DNA from: Polaribacter sp. Hel1_85 | GTDB taxonomy: Bacteria; Bacteroidota; Bacteroidia; Flavobacteriales; Flavobacteriaceae | NCBI RefSeq assembly: GCF_000766795.1 | Contig: NZ_JPDS01000002.1 | Coordinates: forward strand, 67,001 to 131,000 | Reading direction: 5' to 3' | Length of the DNA: 64,000 nt | Shown: in pieces, positions 17,829 through 26,063 of the stretch | How positions within the stretch are numbered: the stretch's first letter is position 1 | Layout of the letters: each line of letters opens with the position of its first letter | Translations under genes and position numbers: made by a program | The notes under the pieces: generated by a model | Databases searched by the model: none | What the model was told of the DNA's origin: nothing | Seen by the model: the letters and a program-made list of their open reading frames with translations, nothing else

Positions 17829-18287
17829 TGAAAAAATTAGATAAAAAAATAGAAACCGATTACTAAAATCGAATTAACCGGGTTTTCGATTTTATTGACA
17901 AAAACTTGGAATCAGATTTATCTTTGAATGCTGTTTCTAGAATTGCTTTTTACTCGCCATTTCATTTTCATAGAGTTTTCAATTTGTTACTGAAGAAACT
18001 CTCAATGAATATGTGACAAGGCGGAGAATTGAAAAATCATCTTTGGATTTACTTCATAAAAACATTACAACAACAGAAATAGCTTACAAATACGGATTCA
18101 GTGATAATTCTTCTTATTCAAGAACTTTTAAAAAGTATTTTGGAATAAGCCCAACCGGATTTATAAAGGAAAATCCAAATAGATATAGCAAGATTCGTCA
18201 ACTTAAAAGCAAGAATGGACAAGAATATCCTGATCAAGAAAAATACATTTGCATCATTAATAATTTAAAAAAATGGGAGAAATGAAT
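17829..18287 (+). pseudogene. Broken AraC-family DNA-binding domain
   Basis: The ATG at 17829 opens a frame that reads MKKLDKKIETDY and then hits TAA at 17865-17867. The same frame continues with NRINRVFDFIDKNLESDLS and FYSPFHFHRVFN, the first AraC helix-turn-helix. Near 17985 one base is missing, and the sequence continues in another frame as TEETLNEYVTRRRIEKSS, TTEIAYKYGFSDNSSYSRTF and KKYFGISPTGF. A third break near 18284 separates it from the effector domain in the next ORF. Intact relatives are single AraC-GyrI proteins. Confidence 0.7.
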
Positions 18288-18746
18288 GCAAAAATTGAAA
18301 TTAAAGAAACACATGAATTGACTACTACAAGAGTAACTCACGTTGGATTAATTGGAATTGAAAACGCTTTTGAAAAACTTACAAAGTGGGCAATACCAAA
18401 AGGCTTAATAAAAAATTCAGAAGCTAAAATGGGTAGAGTTTTCTACGACAGTTTTAAAGTTACTGCGCCTGATAAGGTTCGTATGAGTGTTTTTTTGACA
18501 ACTAATGACCCCTTTGAAGCAGAAGGCGAGATTAATAAATTGACTATTCATAAAGGGAAATGTATTGTTGGTCGTTTTGAAATCACACCAAATGAATTTG
18601 AAAAATCTTGGACAAGCCTTTTTATTTGGATGAGTGAAAATGGATATAAAAAGAGCCCTGAAAATCCATTTGAAATTTATCATAATGACTACAGAGAACA
18701 TCCTGAAAATAAATTTATAGTCGATTTAAATATACCAATTGAATAA
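18273..18746 (+). CDS. GyrI-like effector-binding domain, probably a split gene fragment
   Basis: This 157-residue frame is a GyrI-like small-molecule-binding domain (VTHVGLIGIENAFEKL, KGKCIVGRFEIT, WTSLFIWMSENGYKK, PFEIYHNDY). In AraC-GyrI regulators the domain follows the helix-turn-helix in the same chain; here it starts by overlapping the end of the broken AraC frame. Restoring one A near 18284 would rejoin the two. The ORF itself is intact, so a stand-alone product is possible, but it is more likely the tail of a decaying regulator. Confidence 0.6.
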   Translation: MGEMNAKIEIKETHELTTTRVTHVGLIGIENAFEKLTKWAIPKGLIKNSEAKMGRVFYDSFKVTAPDKVRMSVFLTTNDPFEAEGEINKLTIHKGKCIVGRFEITPNEFEKSWTSLFIWMSENGYKKSPENPFEIYHNDYREHPENKFIVDLNIPIE

Positions 18747-18850
18747 AAAACGTTGTACAATATATATATAATAAGTGCAAATCACAAGGTTTGTACTTAT
18801 TTGAAAAACTCGCCAAATTTTTAAATTTGACTCTTATATACGTTAAAATA
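18747..18850. repeat. Spacer element with 14-mer and two fold-back segments
   Basis: It starts with the second exact copy of AAAACGTTGTACAA (18747-18760). ATAAGTGCAAA (18771-18781) pairs with TTTGTACTTAT (18790-18800) at 10 of 11 positions. CGCCAAAT and ATTTGAC (18811-18831) form the second copy of the CCAAATC-type palindrome. ACGTTAAAA follows at 18840. The order matches the other spacers of this region. Confidence 0.5.
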
Positions 18851-18882
18851 AAAACAAAATATAAAAATTAATAAATATAAAA

Positions 18883-19239
18883 AATGTTATCGAAAATTGG
18901 ATAACAGGCTTTCATAAAGAAGATGTCGAACAGCTTACTGACCTATTTTCTGAAAAAGCCACTTTCTATGACCCACGATATCATTTATTAAAAGGCAAAG
19001 AAACGATTGAATCCTACTATGCTCATTTATTATCTGAAACCACAGCTTGGGGTGCAAGAATGTTTGAAGGGTCTTATTTGCATGGTGAAGATTGTTTTGC
19101 AATACATTCTCGTTTAAAATTTACTTGGTGGGAAAACAATGTAACTATAGATTGGCCTTTCGTTGCTTTTTATAAAGTACGTCTATCTGATGGTAAGATC
19201 ATTCGTTATAACGAATATTGGGATACTGAAGATACTTAA
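18883..19239 (+). pseudogene. SnoaL-like protein frame without a start codon
   Basis: From about 18883 a continuous frame of 118 codons reads NVIENWITGFHKEDVEQLTD, YDPRYHLLKGKETIESYY, WPFVAFYKVRLSDGKI and ends YNEYWDTEDT. This is a complete-looking SnoaL/NTF2-fold domain. No ATG, GTG or TTG lies in frame between the upstream stop (18862) and residue 50. The ATG at 18884 is in a different frame and ends after six codons. Either a one-base indel destroyed the start or a rare start (ATA/ATT) is used. Confidence 0.6.
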
Positions 19240-19401
19240 AAAAAAAATAGGAATTAAGACTTGGGGGCCTTAGCCAAAATATGCAAAGCCTAAATAAAAA
19301 GTCCATTTATATGGATAAAAAAGTATACCAACTACACACTAAAAAATTTGTTAAAAAACAAAAACGACTGATTCTTACAAATTTCTATCATACCAAATAA
19401 T

Positions 19402-19409
19402 TAACTTTG
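19402..19409 (+). promoter_or_regulatory. Promoter -7 element TAACTTTG
   Basis: An exact TAnnTTTG Bacteroidetes -7 box in the 306-bp spacer before the barrel gene at 19546. A clear -33 box is not seen. The implied leader is about 130 bases and contains a short hairpin (AGATTC-TTT-GAATCT, 19473-19487). Confidence 0.5.
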
Positions 19410-19545
19410 CACAATTACTAAGTCATAGAAGTAAAGATTGGCAATAATTAAAAAATAATTTGTACCATTTTAAGATTCTTTGAATCTAAATGAAAAAGAT
19501 AAGGAAGCAAAAAAGCTTTCGCTTTAAATTAAAAACACTTCAATT

Positions 19546-20103
19546 ATGAAAAAAATATTACTAGTATCAATTATTGTTATTTTAGGGCTATCAAATTCAA
19601 TTATAGCTCAAAATGTCAATTTTGGGTTAAAAACAGGCCTTAACATTTCAAACTTTACCGGAGGTGATGCAGATAGAAATAATTTACTTGGTTTTCATAT
19701 TGGTGGATTTACCGAATTTAAGCTAAATGAAAAAATTTCACTTCAACCAGAACTATTGTATTCCACACAGGGTTCAGAAGTTGAAAATTTAACAAAAATC
19801 AAAGTAGATTACCTCGCAATTCCATTAATGGTGAAATATTACGTGTCTGAAAAATTTAGTATAGAAATAGGACCGCAAGCGTCATTTTTGGTTAATGACA
19901 AGGTAGAATTTAATGATAGCTCAATTCCTGATGCTGATAGCGATGCTTCAAGTTTTGATTTTGGACTCAATTCAGGTATAGAATATAATTTCACCTCAAA
20001 TCTATTTGCACAAGCACGATATAATTACGGTATTACAACGGTTGTGGAAAACCCTGACATTAAAAACAGTGTATTTCAGATTTCATTGGGATATAAGTTT
20101 TAA
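19546..20103 (+). CDS. Outer-membrane beta-barrel (porin-like/PorT-type) protein
   Basis: The 185-residue protein has a signal peptide (residues 1 to about 22, ending IIAQ) and an eight-strand barrel pattern: NFGLKTGLNISNFTGG, LLGFHIGGFTEFKL, SLQPELLYSTQGSE, IPLMVKYYVSEKFSIEIGPQ and a final FQISLGYKF. This is the outer-membrane beta-barrel domain seen in many Bacteroidetes proteins. It likely sits in the outer membrane. No partner gene is obvious, and a TAACTTTG promoter box lies upstream. Confidence 0.85.
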   Translation: MKKILLVSIIVILGLSNSIIAQNVNFGLKTGLNISNFTGGDADRNNLLGFHIGGFTEFKLNEKISLQPELLYSTQGSEVENLTKIKVDYLAIPLMVKYYVSEKFSIEIGPQASFLVNDKVEFNDSSIPDADSDASSFDFGLNSGIEYNFTSNLFAQARYNYGITTVVENPDIKNSVFQISLGYKF

Positions 20104-20177
20104 GTTATACCAAACCAGAACAGAAAGCCAATTGCCTCCACGGTGTACAATTAACATAACATTTTTTTAAAAAAAAT

Positions 20178-20909
20178 ATGAAAAATATTCTTTTAACAGT
20201 CTTTTCAGTATTTGTCTATCTAAGCTCTTTTTCACAAAATGCTACCATCACACCTTTAAACAATTCTTTCGATTCAGAATTAATCAAAAATGAAATTTAT
20301 GAAATGAATTGGTTTATGGAAATAGACACTTCCAAAATAGAAATAGGAAAAGTTAAAACAGAAATAAAAAGAATTAAAAATAACATTTCAATAATAACCT
20401 CTGTTAAATTGAATCAAGTTCAAACAAAATGGATAGACAGTACTCTAGCTCGTGTAAGTGACCTTAAACCTATTTACCATTCTTCATATAATCAACAAAG
20501 AGATATGGTACTTAATTTTGATGAAGAAGTAACGGGTTATTATTTTGACAAAAAAACAAATATCAAAAGCGAAATATCTGAGATTACCACAGGTAGTTAT
20601 TTCGATAGCAATATCTATCCGCAATTGATTAGATGGCTGCCATTAAATAACGAATACCACAAAACTATTTCTATTTTTGATTATAATCCAAGCACTAAAA
20701 CAGGAATAATAAAAGCATTTATTAAAAATGTTGAAAAAGGTAAAATGCCTGGAAATGGAGATAGAGATGTTTGGATAGTGAAAATGACTGATGATATTTC
20801 GGACAATAAAGCCATTATGACATTTTATATTGATAGTAATAACAGACAAATAATTAGGCAAGAAGTGGATATACAAGGACGAAAGATGGTTATGCAGTTA
20901 ATTAATTGA
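20178..20909 (+). CDS. Exported DUF3108-like protein
   Basis: The 243-residue protein has a signal peptide (residues 1 to about 20, ending SFSQ). The mature part is strand-rich with EVTGYYFDKKTN, YPQLIRWLPLNNEY, DYNPSTKTGIIKAF and a C-terminal MTFYIDSNNRQIIRQEVD, which resembles DUF3108-type periplasmic proteins. It lies 77 bp before a serine hydrolase gene. From memory, similar proteins occur beside or fused to such hydrolases in flavobacteria. Function unknown. Confidence 0.6.
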   Translation: MKNILLTVFSVFVYLSSFSQNATITPLNNSFDSELIKNEIYEMNWFMEIDTSKIEIGKVKTEIKRIKNNISIITSVKLNQVQTKWIDSTLARVSDLKPIYHSSYNQQRDMVLNFDEEVTGYYFDKKTNIKSEISEITTGSYFDSNIYPQLIRWLPLNNEYHKTISIFDYNPSTKTGIIKAFIKNVEKGKMPGNGDRDVWIVKMTDDISDNKAIMTFYIDSNNRQIIRQEVDIQGRKMVMQLIN

Positions 20910-20986
20910 ATCCTTAAAAGCTCAACTAGCTCTATAAACATAGGGTTTAATATTAGAGCAAAAATTGTAACATAAAACTTAGCTAA

Positions 20987-22186
20987 ATGAAAAAATTAGT
21001 TCTTACGTTCATCCTAAATATTATTGCTAGCTCAATTTATTGTCAGACCAATGACTCTATTTCAATAAAATTGACCAAAGAACTTGAGAAAATATTTTCA
21101 AGAGGATATATTAATGGATTCTCCGTAGCCATTGTAAATAAAGATGGTACACTATATGAAAAAGGATTTGGATATTCTGATAAGCAAGCAAATAAAAAAT
21201 ACACAGCACATACTATTCAAGGTATTGCCTCCATTTCCAAAACCTTTATTGGTGTTGCATTGCTAAAAGCTCAAGAATTAGGCAAACTTAAGCTAGATGA
21301 TCCTATAAATCAATATTTGCCTTTTAAAGTAATCAACCCCCATTTCCCTAATACACCAATAACCATTAGGCAATTGGCAACACATACATCTAGCATAGGA
21401 TATATTTATAGCACCGAAAAATATGACTACATTTTAAAAAAAAAAGATAATAAGGGGTTAAAGGTGAAGAACGTTTTTCGTTTACCAAATGAAATGATAT
21501 CTCTAGACCTCTTTTTGAAAAGATTTTTAAGTAAACAAGGGAAATGGTATAAGAAAAAGAACTTTTTAAAAAACAAACCAGGAGCAACCTTTAAATACTC
21601 TAACATTAACGGTGGTTTAGCAGCATTTATTTTAGAAAAGGCGACTGGTGAATCTTTTAATGAATTTACAAAAACACACATTTTTAAACCTTTAGAAATG
21701 TCTAATACGGGTTGGTTTTTTAATGAGGTGAATTTTGAAAATCATTCTAAACTTTATACCAGTAAAAAAGATGAATTAGCCCCTTATCAAGGAATTAATT
21801 ATCCCGCTGGAAATTTAATTACCTCATCATCAACTTTAGCCTTATACCTTTCTGAATTGATTTCTGGTTTTAGTGGAAATGGAACATTATTGAGTAATCA
21901 CAGTTATCAAGAGTTCTTTAAACCGCAGTTGACTGATGAAAATTATGAACAAAGACATAAAGACGTTTATAGTGATCAATATAATATAGGTGTTTTTATG
22001 GGGCTTTCTGCTCAAGGACAAATTGGTCATACAGGAGGAGACCATGGAGTGGTAACCCATATGTTTTTTAACACAAAAACTAAAGTAGGCAAACTTATTA
22101 TTGTAAATACCTATCCCAAAAAAGAAGGAAGAAAACAGTTTTTTGATTTATGGTATACCCTTGAGAAATATGAAAATAAATTATAA
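20987..22186 (+). CDS. Exported serine hydrolase, beta-lactamase/class C family
   Basis: The 399-residue protein has a signal peptide (residues 1 to about 20, ending IYCQ) and the class C beta-lactamase/PBP fold. The nucleophile motif SxxK is Ser82-Ile-Ser-Lys85, the second motif is Tyr204-Ser-Asn206, and an HTGG motif near residue 345 stands where KTG occurs in true beta-lactamases. HTG-type members are usually esterases or D-amino-acid peptidases, not resistance enzymes. It probably acts in the periplasm on peptides or esters. Confidence 0.85.
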   Translation: MKKLVLTFILNIIASSIYCQTNDSISIKLTKELEKIFSRGYINGFSVAIVNKDGTLYEKGFGYSDKQANKKYTAHTIQGIASISKTFIGVALLKAQELGKLKLDDPINQYLPFKVINPHFPNTPITIRQLATHTSSIGYIYSTEKYDYILKKKDNKGLKVKNVFRLPNEMISLDLFLKRFLSKQGKWYKKKNFLKNKPGATFKYSNINGGLAAFILEKATGESFNEFTKTHIFKPLEMSNTGWFFNEVNFENHSKLYTSKKDELAPYQGINYPAGNLITSSSTLALYLSELISGFSGNGTLLSNHSYQEFFKPQLTDENYEQRHKDVYSDQYNIGVFMGLSAQGQIGHTGGDHGVVTHMFFNTKTKVGKLIIVNTYPKKEGRKQFFDLWYTLEKYENKL

Positions 22187-22260
22187 CTAGCTGGTAAAAA
22201 ATGATAATAATTAATGTACCTTTTGGTGATTATCCCAAAATGTAGAGTTTTAAACTAAAT

Positions 22261-22286
22261 CCGCCAAATCTTTTTGATTTGGCTTT
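22261..22286. repeat. CCGCCAAATC-TTTTT-GATTTGGC hairpin, copy 3
   Basis: The best-preserved copy of the palindrome also found near 3854-3880 and 18811-18834. The arms GCCAAATC and GATTTGGC are perfect. It lies between the serine hydrolase and the DUF3995 gene. The spacer ends with ACGTTAGCAACAATTTGAAA just before that gene. Confidence 0.65.
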
Positions 22287-22409
22287 ATGAACAAAAAGAT
22301 ATAACAAAAAAAATAGCTAAGTTCTTAATCGGAAATTCAGCAATTTTAATTCCCGCACTAACCATTGCTGAGACGTTAGCAACAATTTGAAAGAAATAAA
22401 CTGAAAATC

Positions 22410-22829
22410 ATGATTTTATCAATCCTATTAAGCATAATATTAATTGGACTCGGACTAATTCATTTCAACTGGGTCATCGGAAGGAAATTTGGCTTTGCAG
22501 CATCGTTACCGACAAAAGAAAGAGGAGAAAGAGTATTGAATCCAAAAAAAATTGATAGTATAATAGTTGGAATAGGATTGACTGCGTTCGGAATCTTTTA
22601 CATTTTGAAATCTGGAATTATTGAATACAATTTACCTGAATGGTTTATGAAATATGTTAGTTGGATAATTCCAATATTATTTCTTTTACGAGCAATTGGC
22701 GAATTTAAATATATCGGATTTTTCAAAAGCGTAAAGAATACTGATTTCGGAAAGTTAGACACCAAATTCTTTTCGCCTTTATGTTTAATAATCGGAATAT
22801 TTGGAATGATAATTCAACTTATGAAATAA
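22410..22829 (+). CDS. DUF3995 membrane protein
   Basis: The 139-residue protein has four membrane helices and the early motif LGLIHFNWVIGRKFGFAASLP, which fits the DUF3995 family of small integral membrane proteins. No catalytic motif is visible. It is the last + strand gene before tRNA-Asp and is preceded by the fold-back spacer element. Role unknown. Confidence 0.7.
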   Translation: MILSILLSIILIGLGLIHFNWVIGRKFGFAASLPTKERGERVLNPKKIDSIIVGIGLTAFGIFYILKSGIIEYNLPEWFMKYVSWIIPILFLLRAIGEFKYIGFFKSVKNTDFGKLDTKFFSPLCLIIGIFGMIIQLMK

Positions 22830-22970
22830 AAAATCTACGTACACAAACAAACAACTTTCTATATAAATAAATGTTACCACCAATTTGAAAATTAGGCTAA
22901 AGCTTATCCGATAGCATATTAGATAAAGTGTCGGTTGCTAACTGGGGGGCGTGAGTGGAAAACAATATTT

Positions 22971-23009
22971 TAAACATAAAAAAAGCACCTCATAAAATGA
23001 AGTGCTTTT
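22971..23009 (-). terminator. Terminator of tRNA-Asp
   Basis: Read on the minus strand, AAAAGCACTTCAT and ATGAGGTGCTTTT pair at 12 of 13 positions around a TTT loop, followed by a T-rich tract. It begins 2 bp after the tRNA 3' end. Confidence 0.85.
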
Positions 23010-23011
23010 CG

Positions 23012-23085
23012 CGGTCTGGACGGGACTCGAACCCGCGACCCCCTGCGTGACAGGCAGGTATTCTAACCAGCTGAACTACCAGACC
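23012..23085 (-). tRNA. tRNA-Asp (GTC)
   Basis: 74 bases on the minus strand. The acceptor stem GGTCTGG pairs with CCAGACC and has discriminator G. The anticodon stem CCTGC/GCAGG encloses CTGTCAC with anticodon GTC. The T arm is GCGGG-TTCGAGT-CCCGT. CCA is not encoded. It marks the border between the one-directional accessory region and the core genes. Confidence 0.95.
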
Positions 23086-23102
23086 GTTGCTCTTAGCGGT
23101 TG

Positions 23103-23133
23103 CAAATATAACATAGATTTTAATACCTGCAAA
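23103..23133 (-). promoter_or_regulatory. Promoter of tRNA-Asp, TTTG-N19-TATATTTG
   Basis: On the minus strand a -33 TTTG (23130-23133) and a -7 TATATTTG (23103-23110) are 19 bases apart, matching the Bacteroidetes housekeeping consensus. Transcription would start just before the tRNA 5' end. Confidence 0.8.
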
Positions 23134-23148
23134 CATAAAATGAAAAAA

Positions 23149-24069
23149 TTACATATTTTTTTTTCTACTAATTAAATAAGAAGTCAAAATTTCATTATAA
23201 CCTTTATGGATGTCTACAGGAATATAATCAATTTTATATTGTAAACATTTATTCTTCAATTCTTTAAAATAATTTTCGACTAATTCTTTATATTTTTCCT
23301 GTACATTTTCAGCATAAACATTTATTTCTTCCCCTGTTTCAACATCAACAAATTTTTTCGGTGAATTGTCAAAATTAAAGTTAAATTCTGTTTTTCCATC
23401 ATATGTATGAAACAAAATAACCTCATGTTTGTTGTATTTTAAATGTCTTAAGGCTTCAAATAAGGCTTCATCCTCTTTTGAAGTCTGAAACATATCTGTG
23501 AATAGAAAGATTAATGAACGCCTATGTATTTTCTCTGCTATTTCATGTAAATAGTGGTAGGTTTCTGTTTTTGCTTTTGAATCAGAAACCAACAATTGTT
23601 CTAATTGATGTAACAACATATTTCTATGACGATCACTTCCTTTTTCTGGAGCATAGTATTCATATGTATCAGAATAAATACTTAAACCAACTGCATCTCG
23701 TTGTCGCTTTAAAATTTCCATTAAAGATGCTGCTGCAACAGCAGAAAAACCAATTTTATTTAAAGTATTAATTGTTTGTTTTTTTACAATAGGATAATGC
23801 ATTGAAGCAGAATTGTCAATTATAATATGACAACGTAAGTTAGTTTCCTCCTCATACTTTTTGGTATACAATTTCTCTGTCTTCGCAAATAATTTCCAAT
23901 CTATATGACGTGTACTTTCTCCGTTGTTATATAATTTATGTTCAGAAAATTCCACAGAAAACCCATGAAACGGACTTTTATGAATACCTGTTATAAAGCC
24001 CTCTACTACTTGTTTTGCAAGTAAATCTAAGTTTTTTATTTCTGCTGATTTAACTTCGGATAAATTCAT
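23149..24069 (-). CDS. DUF58 domain protein (vWA-like)
   Basis: The 306-residue protein has the DUF58 signature near residue 38 (STRHIDWKLFAKTEKLYTKK) followed by a von Willebrand A-like domain (CHIIIDNSASM, with a DxSxS metal site). Such genes usually sit beside a MoxR ATPase and membrane vWA genes and serve chaperone or envelope functions. Here no MoxR gene is adjacent: the 260 bp upstream, up to trxA, hold no gene. It is a complete soluble protein of usual length. Confidence 0.88.
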   Translation of the reverse strand: MNLSEVKSAEIKNLDLLAKQVVEGFITGIHKSPFHGFSVEFSEHKLYNNGESTRHIDWKLFAKTEKLYTKKYEEETNLRCHIIIDNSASMHYPIVKKQTINTLNKIGFSAVAAASLMEILKRQRDAVGLSIYSDTYEYYAPEKGSDRHRNMLLHQLEQLLVSDSKAKTETYHYLHEIAEKIHRRSLIFLFTDMFQTSKEDEALFEALRHLKYNKHEVILFHTYDGKTEFNFNFDNSPKKFVDVETGEEINVYAENVQEKYKELVENYFKELKNKCLQYKIDYIPVDIHKGYNEILTSYLISRKKNM

Positions 24070-24273
24070 GTTATTTTTTAATGTTTTGAGCTCTTGTAAG
24101 ATTGTCTGTAGTCTGTAATAATTTCTTTAACAAAATAGGATTGTAATTTGGATTCTCTTCTAAAATTGCATTTATATCTTTTTATGGTTTGAATTTCTTC
24201 CCTTATCTATTACAATATATTAAAGCAAGTAATGAGAAATAAATTTTCATACAAAAAAATTAGATTCTAAAAA

Positions 24274-24304
24274 TAAAAAAAGGTTTGACGTTAGCCAAAC
24301 CTTT
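24274..24304 (-). terminator. Terminator of trxA
   Basis: On the minus strand AAAGGTTTG and CAAACCTTT pair around an 8-base loop and run into a T tract (24274-24280 on +). It lies 26 bp after the trxA stop. Confidence 0.85.
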
Positions 24305-24329
24305 ATCTTATTTATAATGTTAATACTAC

Positions 24330-24647
24330 TTATATAGCAGCATCAATTTTACCTGTATACACATTTTTAGGAGCAACTCCTACTTGCTTATCTACAACTT
24401 CTCCGTTTTTAAAGATTAAAACAGTTGGTATATTACGTACACCATATTTAGCTGCAAATTCTTGGTTAGCATCAACATCTACTTTACCAACAATAGCTTT
24501 ACCTTCATACTCAGCATGAATTTCATCAACAATTGGCCCAACCATTCTACAAGGTCCACACCAAGCAGCCCAAAAATCTACTAATACTGGTTTGTCTGAT
24601 TTTAATACTAATTCGTCAAAGTTTGCGTCTGTTATTTCTAATGCCAT
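24330..24647 (-). CDS. trxA: Thioredoxin
   Basis: This 105-residue protein is a standard thioredoxin: VLVDFWAAWCGPC with the redox pair Cys30 and Cys33, Asp24 in the usual buried site, and the cis-proline loop RNIPTVLIF. It reduces disulfides in cytoplasmic enzymes, including the reductase encoded by cysH in this window. It has its own terminator and a likely promoter box (TACTTTTG at 24688-24695), so it is a single-gene unit. Confidence 0.97.
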   Translation of the reverse strand: MALEITDANFDELVLKSDKPVLVDFWAAWCGPCRMVGPIVDEIHAEYEGKAIVGKVDVDANQEFAAKYGVRNIPTVLIFKNGEVVDKQVGVAPKNVYTGKIDAAI

Positions 24648-24687
24648 TTTTTTTATATTTTTAAATTGTTATTTCAGTTTTGAATTA

Positions 24688-24695
24688 CAAAAGTA
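24688..24695 (-). promoter_or_regulatory. trxA promoter -7 element TACTTTTG
   Basis: An exact TAnnTTTG box on the minus strand, about 41 bp before the trxA start. No clear -33 box at 19 to 21 bp. Confidence 0.5.
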
Positions 24696-24769
24696 ATCAT
24701 TTTATTTATTTTCTAGTTTTCAAAAAAATTACTTTTTCTTATTTGTCTATCAATACTACTTATGCTTAC

Positions 24770-24830
24770 AAATAAAGAATTCATTAAAAAAACGACTAAA
24801 ATGAGTTATTTTTTAATGAATTCTTTATTT
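24770..24830 (-). terminator. Perfect 22-bp inverted repeat, probable metF terminator
   Basis: The arms 24770-24791 and 24809-24830 are exact inverse copies (22 of 22) around a 17-base loop. It lies 46 bp after the metF stop and before the trxA promoter, so it probably ends the methionine operon transcript. Runs of A/T in the arms make it a strong, possibly bidirectional terminator. Confidence 0.7.
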
Positions 24831-24876
24831 AAGATTCCTTTTTTACAGGAAATACAGTTTAAATTAGTTTTTATAT

Positions 24877-25833
24877 TTAAAATAATTCGGATGCAATTGC
24901 TTGTACATTATCACTTTTACCCATAGAATAATAGTGTAAAACAGGAACTCCTGCCGCTAATAATTCTTTAGATTGCTGTATTGCAAACTCAACTCCAACT
25001 TGTCTTACAGCCTTATTATCTTTACAACCATCTACAGCATCAATTAAGTCTTGAGGTAAATCAATTTTAAAAACTTGAGGTAAAATTTGTAAATGTCTTT
25101 GTACTGCTAAAGGCTTAATTCCCGGAATAATTGGTACGTTAATTCCTATTTCTCTTGCTGCTTTTACAAACTCGAAATATTTATTATTATCAAAAAACAT
25201 TTGCGTTACCACATAATCTGCACCAGCATCTACTTTTTCTTTTAAACGTCTTAAATCCGACACTAAAGAAGGAGCTTCCATATGTTTTTCTGGATAACCA
25301 GCAACACCAATACAAAAATCTGAATGATGTTCTACTTGTACATCATCATGTAAATATTTACCACGATTTAAACTCGCAATTTGATCTACCAACTCTGTTG
25401 CAAATGCATTTCCTCCTTTTACAGGTTTAAAATACGGCTCATCTTTCATAGAATCTCCACGTAAAGCCATCACATTATCTAATCCTAAATAATGGCAATC
25501 TACCAAAACATATTCTGTTTCTTCTTTGGTAAAACCTCCACATAATAAATGTGGAATGGCATCTACTTTATATTTATGCATAATAGACGCACAAATACCT
25601 ACAGTTCCTGGACGCATTCTGGTAATTCTCTTATCTAAGAGCCCATTTCCTTTGTCTAAATAAACGTACTCTTCTCTAGAAGTTGTAACGTCTATAAAAG
25701 GCGGATTAAACTCCATTAACGGATCTATATTGTTATATAAATCTTGAATGTTTTTTCCTTTTTTAGGCGGAATTACTTCAAAAGAAAATAAAGTTTTTCC
25801 GTTTGCATTTTTAATATGATCTGTTACTTTCAT
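24877..25833 (-). CDS. metF: Methylenetetrahydrofolate reductase
   Basis: The 318-residue protein matches MetF: N-terminal FSFEVIPPKKGK with the catalytic Glu, DVTTSREEY, HLLCGG, LDNVMALRGD and MTQMFFDNNKYFEF. It reduces 5,10-methylene-THF to 5-methyl-THF with FAD and NAD(P)H, supplying the methyl group for MetH. It is the last gene of the metH unit on the minus strand, separated from it by a small ORF and a dispersed repeat. A 22-bp inverted repeat downstream probably ends transcription. Confidence 0.97.
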   Translation of the reverse strand: MKVTDHIKNANGKTLFSFEVIPPKKGKNIQDLYNNIDPLMEFNPPFIDVTTSREEYVYLDKGNGLLDKRITRMRPGTVGICASIMHKYKVDAIPHLLCGGFTKEETEYVLVDCHYLGLDNVMALRGDSMKDEPYFKPVKGGNAFATELVDQIASLNRGKYLHDDVQVEHHSDFCIGVAGYPEKHMEAPSLVSDLRRLKEKVDAGADYVVTQMFFDNNKYFEFVKAAREIGINVPIIPGIKPLAVQRHLQILPQVFKIDLPQDLIDAVDGCKDNKAVRQVGVEFAIQQSKELLAAGVPVLHYYSMGKSDNVQAIASELF

Positions 25834-25884
25834 TAGCCTCCCTTAATCCCTCCAAAGGAGGAAAACTGTTGCGGGTTATTTTGT

Positions 25885-26005
25885 GTTAATATTATATTTT
25901 TTTGGCGTTCCCTAAAGGTCGCGCTTTCCACTATATCTTTTTATCGTTCCTCAAAAAAGGATGCCGTTTCAATCGCTTACGCAACTTGTCTGGAAACTTT
26001 TATCA
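25885..26005. repeat. Dispersed flavobacterial intergenic repeat, copy 1
   Basis: The spacer between metF and the small ORF contains GGCGTTCCCTAAAGGTCGCG, GCTTTCCACTATATCTTTTT and AAAAAAGGATGCCGTTTCAA, ending CTTACGCAACTTGTC. A related, inverted copy lies at 32700-32815. The non-AT-rich composition differs from normal spacers here. I recognise the pattern as a repeat common in Flavobacteriaceae genomes, from memory only. Confidence 0.6.
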
Positions 26006-26063
26006 TCTTTCAAAACTCTGTGTATGCTAATAAGCATAGGAGTGTTTCTTCCCTTTGGGAAGA

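Noticed and set aside
20987..22186. Antibiotic-resistance beta-lactamase
   Set aside because: The third motif is HTG rather than KTG and the family is broad; a general serine hydrolase is the safer call.
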